From the NCBI GenBank assembly GCA_016931315.1, contig JAFGFB010000097.1, positions 1-33,211 on the forward strand: a stretch of DNA of 33,211 nucleotides, given 5' to 3'. The notes under the pieces were generated by a model. It was given only the letters and a program-made list of their open reading frames with translations, had not been told where the DNA came from and made no database searches. The DNA is from Anaerolineae bacterium. GTDB taxonomy: Bacteria > Chloroflexota > Anaerolineae > B4-G1 > SLSP01. This document shows positions 1-7,572 of the stretch, piece after piece; the first letter of the stretch is position 1; each line of letters opens with the position of its first letter. The translations under genes were made by a program, and so were the position numbers.

Positions 1-86
1 CATTCGCCCGGGGTTGGCGCAGCAAGCCATTCGTACTGCGAGCCTCACAGGGGACGCAGAAGCCCCTCGAACTGCTACGAATGCCC
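1..86 (-). repeat. Long intergenic repeat, copy 0 (inverted, cut by window edge)
   Basis: Read on the minus strand, this 86-bp stretch matches 9627-9712 along its whole length with scattered substitutions. Shared blocks include GGGCATTCGTAGCAG, GGCTTCTGCG, GTGAGGCTCGCAGT and CCCCGGGCGAATG. The copy begins at base 1, so the rest of the unit, if present, lies outside the window. Confidence 0.85.
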
Positions 87-105
87 TCCTATACCCCCAT
101 TTGGC
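87..105 (+). repeat. 19-bp direct repeat, first copy
   Basis: TCCTATACCCCCATTTGGC occurs here and again, without a mismatch, at 333-351. The start-to-start distance is 246 bp. The two copies bracket the hairpin at 198-241. This could be a duplicated protein-binding site or a duplication left by a past insertion. Confidence 0.8.
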
Positions 106-173
106 GGGTATACGACAGAATATTGGAGAAAATAAGATCGCCACCTTGTAAACGACCTTCATCAGCAATCAAC

Positions 174-241
174 TCTCTGCGCCTTCTTTCTGCAGGAGTG
201 ATTTTCGTGAACGGGGGCGCAGCCCCGTTCACGAAAATCAC
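174..241. repeat. Hairpin of the GATTTT family with CTCTGCGCC leader
   Basis: Bases 198-216 pair perfectly with 223-241: a 19-bp stem with the 6-base loop GCGCAG. The outer stem is GTGATTTTCGTG and the inner stem is GC-rich. The preceding leader (CTCTGCGCC then a pyrimidine run) resembles the leaders before the hairpins at 25845 and 29273. The 3' arm ends in A residues with no U tract after it, so it does not look like a classical intrinsic terminator. Confidence 0.8.
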
Positions 242-332
242 AAAAAGAACCCCCCTCTGCGCCTCTTCAGCGTGCTCAAGTGTCTAGACGTATGGCCGCA
301 CCCAGCCGACCTTTGAACTTCCCAATAATTTG

Positions 333-351
333 TCCTATACCCCCATTTGGC
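333..351 (+). repeat. 19-bp direct repeat, second copy
   Basis: Perfect second copy of the 87-105 sequence, ending 74 bp before the start codon of the first permease. Its position in the operon leader makes a regulatory role possible, but no partner protein is evident. Confidence 0.8.
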
Positions 352-425
352 ATTCTTCTTGAAGAGGCGTAGAATGGGGCTCGTTGTGCGATCCAGGTTT
401 GCGTATCGGCTATAGGACTTTGATA

Positions 426-1493
426 ATGCCTTCATTAATCAAGTTTATGTTGCGCCGGCTAGCGGCTATTCCTGTCACGCTGCTGCTGATTACGGCGGTG
501 CTGTATGGTTTGCTGATGTTCTCTCCGGCAACGGCACGCGCACAGCTCTATATGCCCCGTGGGCAATCCCATAATCCGAATTTGCGCCCAGAAGTGTTGC
601 TTGAGCAGATCATTGTCTCCAAAGGGCTCAGGGATCCTTTTCCGTTGCAGTATGCGCGCTGGGCAGGCAATCTTTTGCGGGGAGATTGGGGCTGGAGTCC
701 CTCGTTGCGCGGCGATGTTCTGGAAGGGCTGTTTGTACGCACGCCGGCAACTGCAGAACTCACTCTATATTCGGTTATCCTGCTTCTTCCTTTAGGGGTG
801 TTGAGTGGGGTGATAGCAGGGATTCGCACTGGGTGTTGGCAGGATTATCTCTTTCGAACACTGGCATTCATCGCAACTGCGATTCCTCCATTTATTCTCG
901 GTATTGTGCTGCTGACGGTTTTCTATGCCGGACTACAGTGGTTTCCTGTCGGGCGCATTGGCATGGCGGATCAGTATATGATCCAGGGCGCGGATTTCAG
1001 AGTGGTTACAGGTTTGCTGACGGTTGATGGCTTGCTCAACGGGATGCCGGCGCTGAGTCTGCGGGCATTGTGGCACCTGATATTGCCGGCTTTCACCTTG
1101 AGCTTGTTACATTGGGCGACTTTGGGCCGAATCACCCGCGCCGCAGTTCTAGAGGAATTGGACAAAGACTACATTATAGCCGCTAATGGGCGAGGATTGC
1201 CTCAGCGCTGGATTGTATGGCGCCATATCCTGAAGAATGCGATGGCTCCGGCGCTGAACAGTGTGGCGCTTTCTGCGGCAGCGTTGATCACCGGTGTCTA
1301 TTTGGTGGAGAAGATTTTTGCGCTTCCTGGAATCTCCGAATTCATTGTTGGATCGGTGCGTGGGGCGCCAGATTTGCCGATGGCGATGGGCGCCGCGGTA
1401 TATAGCGTTTTGATGATTTTACCTATGATGTTGAGCCTCGATGTGCTGCAAGCGATGGTGGATCCGCGCCTTCGGGAAGGATTGATGTCCTGA
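426..1493 (+). CDS. ABC transporter permease, DppB/OppB type
   Basis: Inner-membrane permease half of a peptide/nickel-class ABC importer, 355 residues. The first membrane segment is at about residues 9-32. A long extracytoplasmic loop follows, containing PLQYARWAGNLLRGDWGWS, the usual DppB-family signature before the transport domain. The EAA loop that contacts the ATPase is AANGRGLPQRWIVWRHI followed by LKNAMAP, and the C-terminus DPRLREG is typical. I chose ATG 426 because it gives the canonical short cytoplasmic N-terminus; the frame is open from 384, and no strong Shine-Dalgarno sequence precedes either start. The stop overlaps the start of the next permease by one base (TGATG), so the two are translationally coupled. 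Length is slightly above the usual 310-340. The substrate cannot be inferred. Confidence 0.9.
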   Translation: MPSLIKFMLRRLAAIPVTLLLITAVLYGLLMFSPATARAQLYMPRGQSHNPNLRPEVLLEQIIVSKGLRDPFPLQYARWAGNLLRGDWGWSPSLRGDVLEGLFVRTPATAELTLYSVILLLPLGVLSGVIAGIRTGCWQDYLFRTLAFIATAIPPFILGIVLLTVFYAGLQWFPVGRIGMADQYMIQGADFRVVTGLLTVDGLLNGMPALSLRALWHLILPAFTLSLLHWATLGRITRAAVLEELDKDYIIAANGRGLPQRWIVWRHILKNAMAPALNSVALSAAALITGVYLVEKIFALPGISEFIVGSVRGAPDLPMAMGAAVYSVLMILPMMLSLDVLQAMVDPRLREGLMS

Positions 1494-2464
1494 TGCTCCA
1501 TCTGCGCCACGGGTTGATGTTCTGGCAGATTACGTTGGGGGTGCTCATCATAGCGTTCTTTTTGCTTCTGGCTGCTCTTGCGCCGCTGCTAGCGCCAACG
1601 GAAGTCAGTCCGGCGCCGCCACTCAAATTCGCGCCGCGTCCGGTAGAGAGCACGAGAGGCGTTTCTGCGCGAATGCCGTTGCCCCCGGCGCCGGGACTCC
1701 CACTTGGGACTACACAGGGTGGCTATGATGTGGCTTATTCGGTGGTGCGCGGCGTTGCCCCTGCCCTGCGTTTTGGTTTGCTAACGACGGCGCTCACCGG
1801 ATTGTGGGGATGTATTCTTGGGGCGGTAGCGGGATACGCTGGGGGCGGTGTTTCCCGGATCATTCTGCGGGTTGCGGATGCGTTTCTGACCTTTCCCGCC
1901 ATCGCCGCGATCTTTATATTTCGGACATTGTGGATGCAGCTTAATTTTCCGGCAATACCCCATGTGGTGCTGCAAGCGGTAACGTTGCTGCATCTCGATC
2001 CTACCATGCTGGCGCTTATCATGTTTTCGTGGGTGCCTTATACGCGCCTGATGTACGCGACCGTCTCGCGCCTGACGGGGACAGAATTTGTGCTAGCAGC
2101 ACGTTCACTTGGGGCGCGACCCACGCGGATCGTTTTCAGACACCTTCTCCCTAATGCTCTCAGTCCCGTCATCGTGCTGGCGGCGCGAGATATTGGTGGT
2201 ATGGTGTTGCTGGAGGCGGCGTTTACCTTTGTGGGAATGGGTTCTGGCTTGCCATGGGGGACATTGTTGGTAGCGGGACGTGATTGGATTGTCGGTCCGG
2301 GCGGCAACCCCCTGACTTACTGGTGGGTCTTTCTGCCGGCGACCGTGGCACTGATTAGCTTTAGCCTGGGTTGGAATGTGCTCGGCGACGGGCTGAATGC
2401 CTATCTGAAACCTCAGGAACGGCGGCGTACCATCTCGCGTTGGATCCAGCGCTGGGGCAATTGA
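1493..2464 (+). CDS. ABC transporter permease, DppC/OppC type
   Basis: Partner permease of the gene before it, 323 residues. One membrane segment lies at residues 11-32, then a proline-rich extracytoplasmic stretch, then the transport domain. The family motif GTD..GRD before the second helix appears here as GTTQGGYD, so both the first Asp and the Arg are replaced, although the register is clear. The EAA loop is VLAARSLGARPTRIVFRHL followed by LPNALSP. The C-terminal motif FSLGWNVLGDGLNAYLKP is close to the canonical DppC end. No substrate-binding protein or DppD/DppF ATPase gene is visible on either side, so the transporter must borrow those parts or they lie upstream of the window. Confidence 0.9.
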   Translation: MLHLRHGLMFWQITLGVLIIAFFLLLAALAPLLAPTEVSPAPPLKFAPRPVESTRGVSARMPLPPAPGLPLGTTQGGYDVAYSVVRGVAPALRFGLLTTALTGLWGCILGAVAGYAGGGVSRIILRVADAFLTFPAIAAIFIFRTLWMQLNFPAIPHVVLQAVTLLHLDPTMLALIMFSWVPYTRLMYATVSRLTGTEFVLAARSLGARPTRIVFRHLLPNALSPVIVLAARDIGGMVLLEAAFTFVGMGSGLPWGTLLVAGRDWIVGPGGNPLTYWWVFLPATVALISFSLGWNVLGDGLNAYLKPQERRRTISRWIQRWGN

Positions 2465-2522
2465 TGGACTGCCGGCTGAGTTGCGACTTGGGATCCCCTG
2501 ATACACTACACTGGCGCCGGCG

Positions 2523-3614
2523 CTAGAATTCGGACATTTCCCTCAGACGGCGCAGATCCTCATCATCTTTCAGTTCCGGGGATCGCAGTAGCGTTTCGAT
2601 ATCTTCCGGAAACGTATCTTCCTCCCAGATTTTTAGCCGCAGTGATTGTCGTACCTGGCGTTCGATGCGGTTGATTCTCTGCCGTGTGGCAAAGTACCGG
2701 ATGACCTTAAACTTCAGTTTTGCGGTTTTTCCCTGCCATTCCCGGGCGAACTGCCCACTGGCAATTTCCTCGAAGGTTGCCTGCATTTTACTCTTGATTC
2801 CCAGCCCCATGTAGCGCATGCCTCGCGACATTGCGCCGTATTGCGAGGTATGGCTATGGAGTTGAGTCTGCTTGATCAGGCCGATTTGCGCCATTTTCCG
2901 GTAGGTAGTCGCCATTTCCTCGCTCAATATCATCTCGATCAACACGGCTTCGGGTGGCAGGCCATTGGCGATGAGCACGTCAATGGCATCGAGCAACACA
3001 CGTCCAAAGGCTGGGCCAAAGGCTTGTTCGTTGAAGAGATCGAGCACTGCTTCATCTTTCAGGTCCATCCAGACCGCGGCTCGCAAGCCGCCCACAGCTT
3101 TTGCCAGTGCCAGCAGCGTATCACCGGCATGACCAGTCACATTTTGATGTACTCCGACAAATGAATAGAAACCCTCACCAGTGAGATAACGCTCCCGCAC
3201 GCCTGCGCCAATCATGCGTGGGGCGATCATGATGACATCTATGTCTTCAGCAACGTGCAGCAAGCCAAAGCCAAGGTTATAACCGCTGGCAAATACCAAC
3301 GTCTGCCCTGCGCGTAGGGCTGGCGCGATGCTCGTGTCAAAAAGCGTCAACAGTGCTTCGTCTGGCACCAGCAGGAACACAATATCCGCTTTTTGCACCG
3401 CGGCTTGCGGCTCCAGTACCGTGAAACCATCACTAAGGGCGCGCGCTTTGTAGCTGTCGTCCTGGTTGCCAATAATAACGGAAAGCCCGCTATCGCGTAG
3501 ATTCAAGGCTTGTGCGCGTCCCTGGTTGCCGTAGCCGATAACGGCAATGCACTGGTGTTTTACGTGCTCGATATCGCCATCTTCTTCAAAGGACACGTGT
3601 GTGGTTCCGGGCAT
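2523..3614 (-). CDS. Divergent ketol-acid reductoisomerase-like (IlvC-family) protein
   Basis: A 363-residue protein with the KARI fold order: Rossmann domain with GYGNQGRAQALNLRDSG (residues 27-43), then the helical KARI C-domain. The first two metal-ligand positions are kept (D192 and E196 in DLFNEQ), and E227 and TSQYG are also present. The catalytic His of the family motif AHGFN is Ser here (FASGYN, S110), and the APKGPGH segment is APRMIGAG (Lys to Arg at 133, GPGH lost). A roughly 50-residue charged tail is additional. True acetohydroxyacid isomeroreductase activity is therefore doubtful. No ilvB, ilvD or leu genes are nearby. The start at 3614 follows a G-rich Shine-Dalgarno sequence; the open frame continues upstream to 3701 but without support. 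It is probably the last gene of the cyclase operon. The comparison with the family is from memory of class I KARI alignments. Confidence 0.8.
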   Translation of the reverse strand: MPGTTHVSFEEDGDIEHVKHQCIAVIGYGNQGRAQALNLRDSGLSVIIGNQDDSYKARALSDGFTVLEPQAAVQKADIVFLLVPDEALLTLFDTSIAPALRAGQTLVFASGYNLGFGLLHVAEDIDVIMIAPRMIGAGVRERYLTGEGFYSFVGVHQNVTGHAGDTLLALAKAVGGLRAAVWMDLKDEAVLDLFNEQAFGPAFGRVLLDAIDVLIANGLPPEAVLIEMILSEEMATTYRKMAQIGLIKQTQLHSHTSQYGAMSRGMRYMGLGIKSKMQATFEEIASGQFAREWQGKTAKLKFKVIRYFATRQRINRIERQVRQSLRLKIWEEDTFPEDIETLLRSPELKDDEDLRRLREMSEF

Positions 3615-3682
3615 CGTTCCCCCCTTTATACTTGTGAGATTGTGGCGTCGTGAATTTTTGCGAGAGGCGCAGTACTCTCTCT

Positions 3683-5878
3683 TCACTCGGTACCGACCCA
3701 AATTGCGCCGATATAGGTCATGCGTGCGTTGGCGCCTACCACCCGGACAATATAAAAATCTGCGCCATTGGTGTTGAGCGTAGCGGGATCTATTGGGTTA
3801 TCGCTTTCAGCATTCAGATAGGAATAACCATCACGTTCGATCGTACTGGTGTAAGCTGTGCCCGTTATTTGCATTTCATCAATGTAGGTGAAAGCGGCGA
3901 CGGGCACGTTCAAGGGAAAGGTGCGCAGGAGTTGTCCATTTTTCAGGATTTCTACAGCGGCGTTCCAGTTGGGACGCCAATTCTCCGTGATGAGCGTGGC
4001 CGCTGAAGTTCTCACCGAGGCAGCGGGGGCGCCGTCTTGGGCAATCCTGATGGTAAGGATGCGCGGCGTTGTTGCTTCCGGAACGTGTGCATAGGCGCCG
4101 TCGCCCACGGTGACGCCGTTGATGTCAAATTCAAGCAAGGGGCGCCCGTGGTCGGAATTGGCATAGACACGTGTGTGCTGCAGCGCGTCGAAGATGGATT
4201 CGCGACTCAGCTCCCTGGCATACACCGCAGTAAGCCCGCCGGGATAGGGTTTGTTGCTGCGTGTGGGCCACGATGTCCAGGGGCGTTGCTGCCCAACAGT
4301 GGCCTCGGTATGTGTCAAGCTGTGCCCTGGGTGCCCGCCGTGTTCATCGCTTGCCGCATAGAGCGCGAGATGGTGTCCCATCATCAGTGCGTCGGTGATT
4401 GCCAGGCCGTCTATGGGAGTCTTGGGCGTGCCTGTGCCTCCGGCATAGTTCAGCGGATGTTGCTGGGCGTAGAGACTGTCGCCATGAGTCGAAGTCACTT
4501 CTGCCAGACGCACGTATTGCGGGTTCAGGTAGGACCAGTCCTGGGGATAGGTGATTTTGGTGGTGTGATGTGGCAGCGCCAATGCTTCAGAGCCGGTGGC
4601 TTGGGTAAAGGCATCCAGGTCTTGCCACAGTCGTTCAGGCGTGGATAAGGGACCGAAACGCCCGGGTATGAGATCGCGAGGTCCCGGTAAGCTATCGCCG
4701 CTGAACACTAATGTGTAATGTCCCACCCTGACGTTGGTCCATTCGACGCCGTGGAAAGCGACAAACGCCCCAGGTTCGTTAAGGGTGTTGATGAGACTTT
4801 CCAGGGTTTGATATTTCCACGGCGCAAAGAACAGAATTTCTGCATGATCAGTGAGGGCATAAAAATCCAATCGCGCCACGTGGCGGGCATAGCCGGCATT
4901 GTGCGCTGGCGAACCCGAGCCATCAGAATAGGCTGAATGCGTGTGGATATCACCCCAGTAGATATTGAGGTGGTTCGTGTTGGAGGGATACACGATGATG
5001 GGGTTGCTGTAGAAGCGGCAGTTCTCATAGGGAATCTCTGCCCCCTCGCCGGCCTTAGGATTGGAGAGCTCTCTGGCTATCAGATAGTGAATGCCGGGTG
5101 TGGAGATGGTGACATCGAAGGTTCGATTGCCGTTATCTTTACCATCCTGAAGCGCATAAGCCATACGGGCGCCAGTGTGCCGCCGTTGCCCCGTAAAAGT
5201 ATAGGGCGTGGGTAGTTGAGCTACTACTGTCTGCGGGTCTATCAACGACAGCGAGTCTAGAGCGTAGGATTCTAATGTGAAGGCCACGGTGCCCTGGTAG
5301 GAAGCGCTGAGGCGTTCGTAATTATCCCATGCCTGTACTGTAACCTCAAAGGGTATGCCGGGTGTGGGTGTCGTTGGCGCGTGGACCCATAGCATCCGGG
5401 GGCGGTTATCAAGCGCTACCGTCAGATCAAGGTGCACACTGCTCCAGAGCCCCAAAGGAAGGATGATGCCGCAGCCGATAAGTATCCATTGTGCTGCACG
5501 GCGGTGGCGTGCAACTCGATTCCGCAATGCGGCTATTTTCTGATAAAGAGGAGGGGATGCAGGGTCGCGTTTTTGAAGGAATGTCAGCGCTCCCAGGCCG
5601 AGCGCGTAGGTTGCCAACCCGCCAAAAACAACGCCGGAGATGATGCCCAGGGGAGGCACGGCAGAGAAGTGTCGCGCGACTACCGGGGCAAGTCCAGAGA
5701 TTAAGGCGATAACCGCGCCGTGTACTTTCCAGCGGGTTTCGCGGCTAAACACCACCCAGATGGCCCCGATAAGCAGCGTGATGAGGTTGAAGAAGAACCG
5801 GCTAGCTGTGACGAGTGCCACGATAAGCCCAATACTATTGAGGTTTATCGCCCTCGCTCGTTGTTTTTTGTTCGGCAT
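3683..5878 (-). CDS. Membrane-anchored DUF3604 (PHP-like) protein
   Basis: 731 residues. About four hydrophobic segments occupy residues 15-150 (last one near 131-150), followed by an extracytoplasmic beta-rich stretch (about 160-300) and a DUF3604 domain. The hallmark WGDIHTHSAYSDG is at 308-320; ALTDHAE, LPHHTTK and SDEHGGHPG follow, giving the His/Asp set expected of a PHP-type metallohydrolase. The physiological substrate of DUF3604 proteins is not established. The start ATG 5878 lies 5 bp after the stop of the lipoprotein gene, so co-transcription is likely. The N-terminal membrane block is more than the single signal peptide I would expect for a secreted DUF3604 protein, and places the catalytic domain at the outer face of the membrane if topology is as predicted. 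Confidence 0.85.
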   Translation of the reverse strand: MPNKKQRARAINLNSIGLIVALVTASRFFFNLITLLIGAIWVVFSRETRWKVHGAVIALISGLAPVVARHFSAVPPLGIISGVVFGGLATYALGLGALTFLQKRDPASPPLYQKIAALRNRVARHRRAAQWILIGCGIILPLGLWSSVHLDLTVALDNRPRMLWVHAPTTPTPGIPFEVTVQAWDNYERLSASYQGTVAFTLESYALDSLSLIDPQTVVAQLPTPYTFTGQRRHTGARMAYALQDGKDNGNRTFDVTISTPGIHYLIARELSNPKAGEGAEIPYENCRFYSNPIIVYPSNTNHLNIYWGDIHTHSAYSDGSGSPAHNAGYARHVARLDFYALTDHAEILFFAPWKYQTLESLINTLNEPGAFVAFHGVEWTNVRVGHYTLVFSGDSLPGPRDLIPGRFGPLSTPERLWQDLDAFTQATGSEALALPHHTTKITYPQDWSYLNPQYVRLAEVTSTHGDSLYAQQHPLNYAGGTGTPKTPIDGLAITDALMMGHHLALYAASDEHGGHPGHSLTHTEATVGQQRPWTSWPTRSNKPYPGGLTAVYARELSRESIFDALQHTRVYANSDHGRPLLEFDINGVTVGDGAYAHVPEATTPRILTIRIAQDGAPAASVRTSAATLITENWRPNWNAAVEILKNGQLLRTFPLNVPVAAFTYIDEMQITGTAYTSTIERDGYSYLNAESDNPIDPATLNTNGADFYIVRVVGANARMTYIGAIWVGTE

Positions 5879-5883
5879 GCCGG

Positions 5884-7557
5884 TTATGGTAGCAATCCGG
5901 GTGCGCTTTCCAGGAGAAGCATCTCTGTATAGGCTACCTTCTGTTGCGTCATCCAGTTGCGCCCAAACGCCACCCGTTTTCCATCACCCGACCAGATAGG
6001 TCCCCAGGAAAAGTCGCTCAATAGCTGCGGGGCTTGCCCTATTGCCGTAATGACCCATTGCTCAGGTGGGCCCTGTGTGTCCTTGCACAGGAGTGACAGG
6101 GGCCAACCAGAAGCCGTCGGTGTCCATGTCGGTTGTGAGCAGCTATGATTCTCTGGCGGCGTTACAGGCGTGACGCTATCATCTTCAAGCGTTACTAGCC
6201 AGATCTGTTTGTCAAAACCTGCAAAGGCCAGATATTTGCCATCTGGGCTCCAGGCGGTTTGCGACGCGGCTGAGGCATTGTCGCTTAGTTTGCGGGCATC
6301 AGAGCCATCGGCCCGCACGACCCAGAGCTCTCCTGGTTGATCATAATTGATATCGTAGACGTAGGCGAGCCATTCCCCATCGGGCGACCAGCTTTGTGCG
6401 TGATGATTCCCCCCTTGTCCAGCAGTGAGTACCTGCATTTCGCTGCCATCAGGGCGCGCCCGGTAAAGCTGGATGCCGCCGCCTGAATCTGTAGCATAGA
6501 AGGCGAGCCACTCTCCATCGGGTGACCAGAAGGGCCAACCATAATAGCGGTCGCCGCCAAAGCATGTTTGGGCTGAACCATCTAGCGCCTGTGTGCAAAT
6601 CTCCGGCCTTTCTCCGCCATAATCTGTGTAAGCCAGCCGATTTCCTTTGGGACTGAACGCAGGCGCTTCAGCGCCAGGCGGTAGGGTCTCTGTCAGGCTT
6701 ACCCCAGTACATAGGTTCCTATAGACTGCGCCCTGGAGGCCCTTCTCGGTGGAAGTGCTGCCGGGCACGTAATAGAAACTCCCCAGATAACACCCATCCG
6801 GCGAGAGGGTCGGATTTGAGAGGAAGCCGGTTTGGCTGACGATTTGTGACTCTCCAAACGCGGGAAAGATGACGCTGAGCTCTGCGTCGCCCGCCATCCC
6901 CCAGCGCACTTGTTCCTCTGGGGAGAGTGGGTGAGGGGAAGAGGGAACCCCGTCGCCTGGTAGTATGCGGGTTTCGTTGCCGGCTGTCACAGTGACAACT
7001 TTGGTGCCGGTGATGACGGAAACCACGCCCTCGCGGGCTGAGACAACGGTGCGTCCATCAGGCGTGACGCGTACGCTGAAGCGTGTGCCGCGCACGGCGG
7101 CGACCGCACCTGGCGTCTCAACCTCAAAGCTTTGCCCGGGCGTCAGTCCCTCAACGTTGATCCAGACTTGCCCTTCCTCAAGTTGCAGGCGTGTGTGGTC
7201 TGCATCGGCTTGGGCATAGGTGAAGATGGTGTTGGGTGCGACACGGATCAGATTCTTGGAAAGCGTCACCCGTGCGGTTGATGCCTCTTGTGCTCGTACT
7301 TCGCCACCCTCGTAGATGAGCATATTTGCCTGCGGGGCTTCCCAATCTTCAGCAGGAAGCGGGTGAGCATCCACTAGATTGATCCAATCCACCAGGCTGG
7401 CAGGCGGACCCGCGGGTTGGGGTGTGGGGGTAGATGGCGCCGTGGTGACAGTTGTAGCTGCGGCGTTTGGCATGGCGGCAGTTGGTGTACCCGTGTCGTT
7501 ACAGGCTGATAGCAGAAAACTTAGAATCACAAGCAATGAAAAGATGCTGAGTTTCAT
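5884..7557 (-). CDS. Lipoprotein with FecR domain and TolB-like PD40 repeats
   Basis: 557 residues. The N-terminus has a lipoprotein signal ending LLSAC (Cys 19), then a low-complexity Thr/Pro/Ala linker. A FecR-like domain covers about residues 75-195 (MLIYEGGEVRAQEA through GAVAAVRGTRFSVRV). The C-terminal half carries at least five PD40/TolB beta-propeller blades marked by WSPDGEWLAF-type motifs (TLSPDGCYLG, AFSPKGNRLA, FWSPDGEWLA, SWSPDGEWLA, AWSPDGKYLA). The protein is expected to sit on the outer face of the membrane and bind a ligand or partner. It starts 15 bp after the stop of the cyclase gene with GGAGGGAG as ribosome binding site. FecR domains beside CHASE2 cyclases suggest a sensor module; that link is an inference from gene order. 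Confidence 0.88.
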   Translation of the reverse strand: MKLSIFSLLVILSFLLSACNDTGTPTAAMPNAAATTVTTAPSTPTPQPAGPPASLVDWINLVDAHPLPAEDWEAPQANMLIYEGGEVRAQEASTARVTLSKNLIRVAPNTIFTYAQADADHTRLQLEEGQVWINVEGLTPGQSFEVETPGAVAAVRGTRFSVRVTPDGRTVVSAREGVVSVITGTKVVTVTAGNETRILPGDGVPSSPHPLSPEEQVRWGMAGDAELSVIFPAFGESQIVSQTGFLSNPTLSPDGCYLGSFYYVPGSTSTEKGLQGAVYRNLCTGVSLTETLPPGAEAPAFSPKGNRLAYTDYGGERPEICTQALDGSAQTCFGGDRYYGWPFWSPDGEWLAFYATDSGGGIQLYRARPDGSEMQVLTAGQGGNHHAQSWSPDGEWLAYVYDINYDQPGELWVVRADGSDARKLSDNASAASQTAWSPDGKYLAFAGFDKQIWLVTLEDDSVTPVTPPENHSCSQPTWTPTASGWPLSLLCKDTQGPPEQWVITAIGQAPQLLSDFSWGPIWSGDGKRVAFGRNWMTQQKVAYTEMLLLESAPGLLP

Positions 7558-7572
7558 GTTTTTCTCCCTCCA

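Larger units (their letters stand above)
1..425. other. Gene-free 5' region with repeats
   Basis: No convincing coding frame is present; the short open frames have no ribosome binding site and cross the repeats. The stretch holds an inverted copy of the repeat found at 9624-9957, two identical 19-bp direct repeats, a 19-bp perfect hairpin, and the leader of the permease operon. No good sigma-70 promoter pair with normal spacing was found immediately before the first permease. Confidence 0.7.

Noticed and set aside
2510-2524. Terminator between the convergent genes at 2464 and 2523
   Set aside because: Only a short GC-rich palindrome (GCGCCGGCGC) without a loop or U tract is visible.
2523-3614. 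Functional ilvC
   Set aside because: Key catalytic residues differ and no branched-chain amino-acid genes are nearby, so the gene symbol was withheld.
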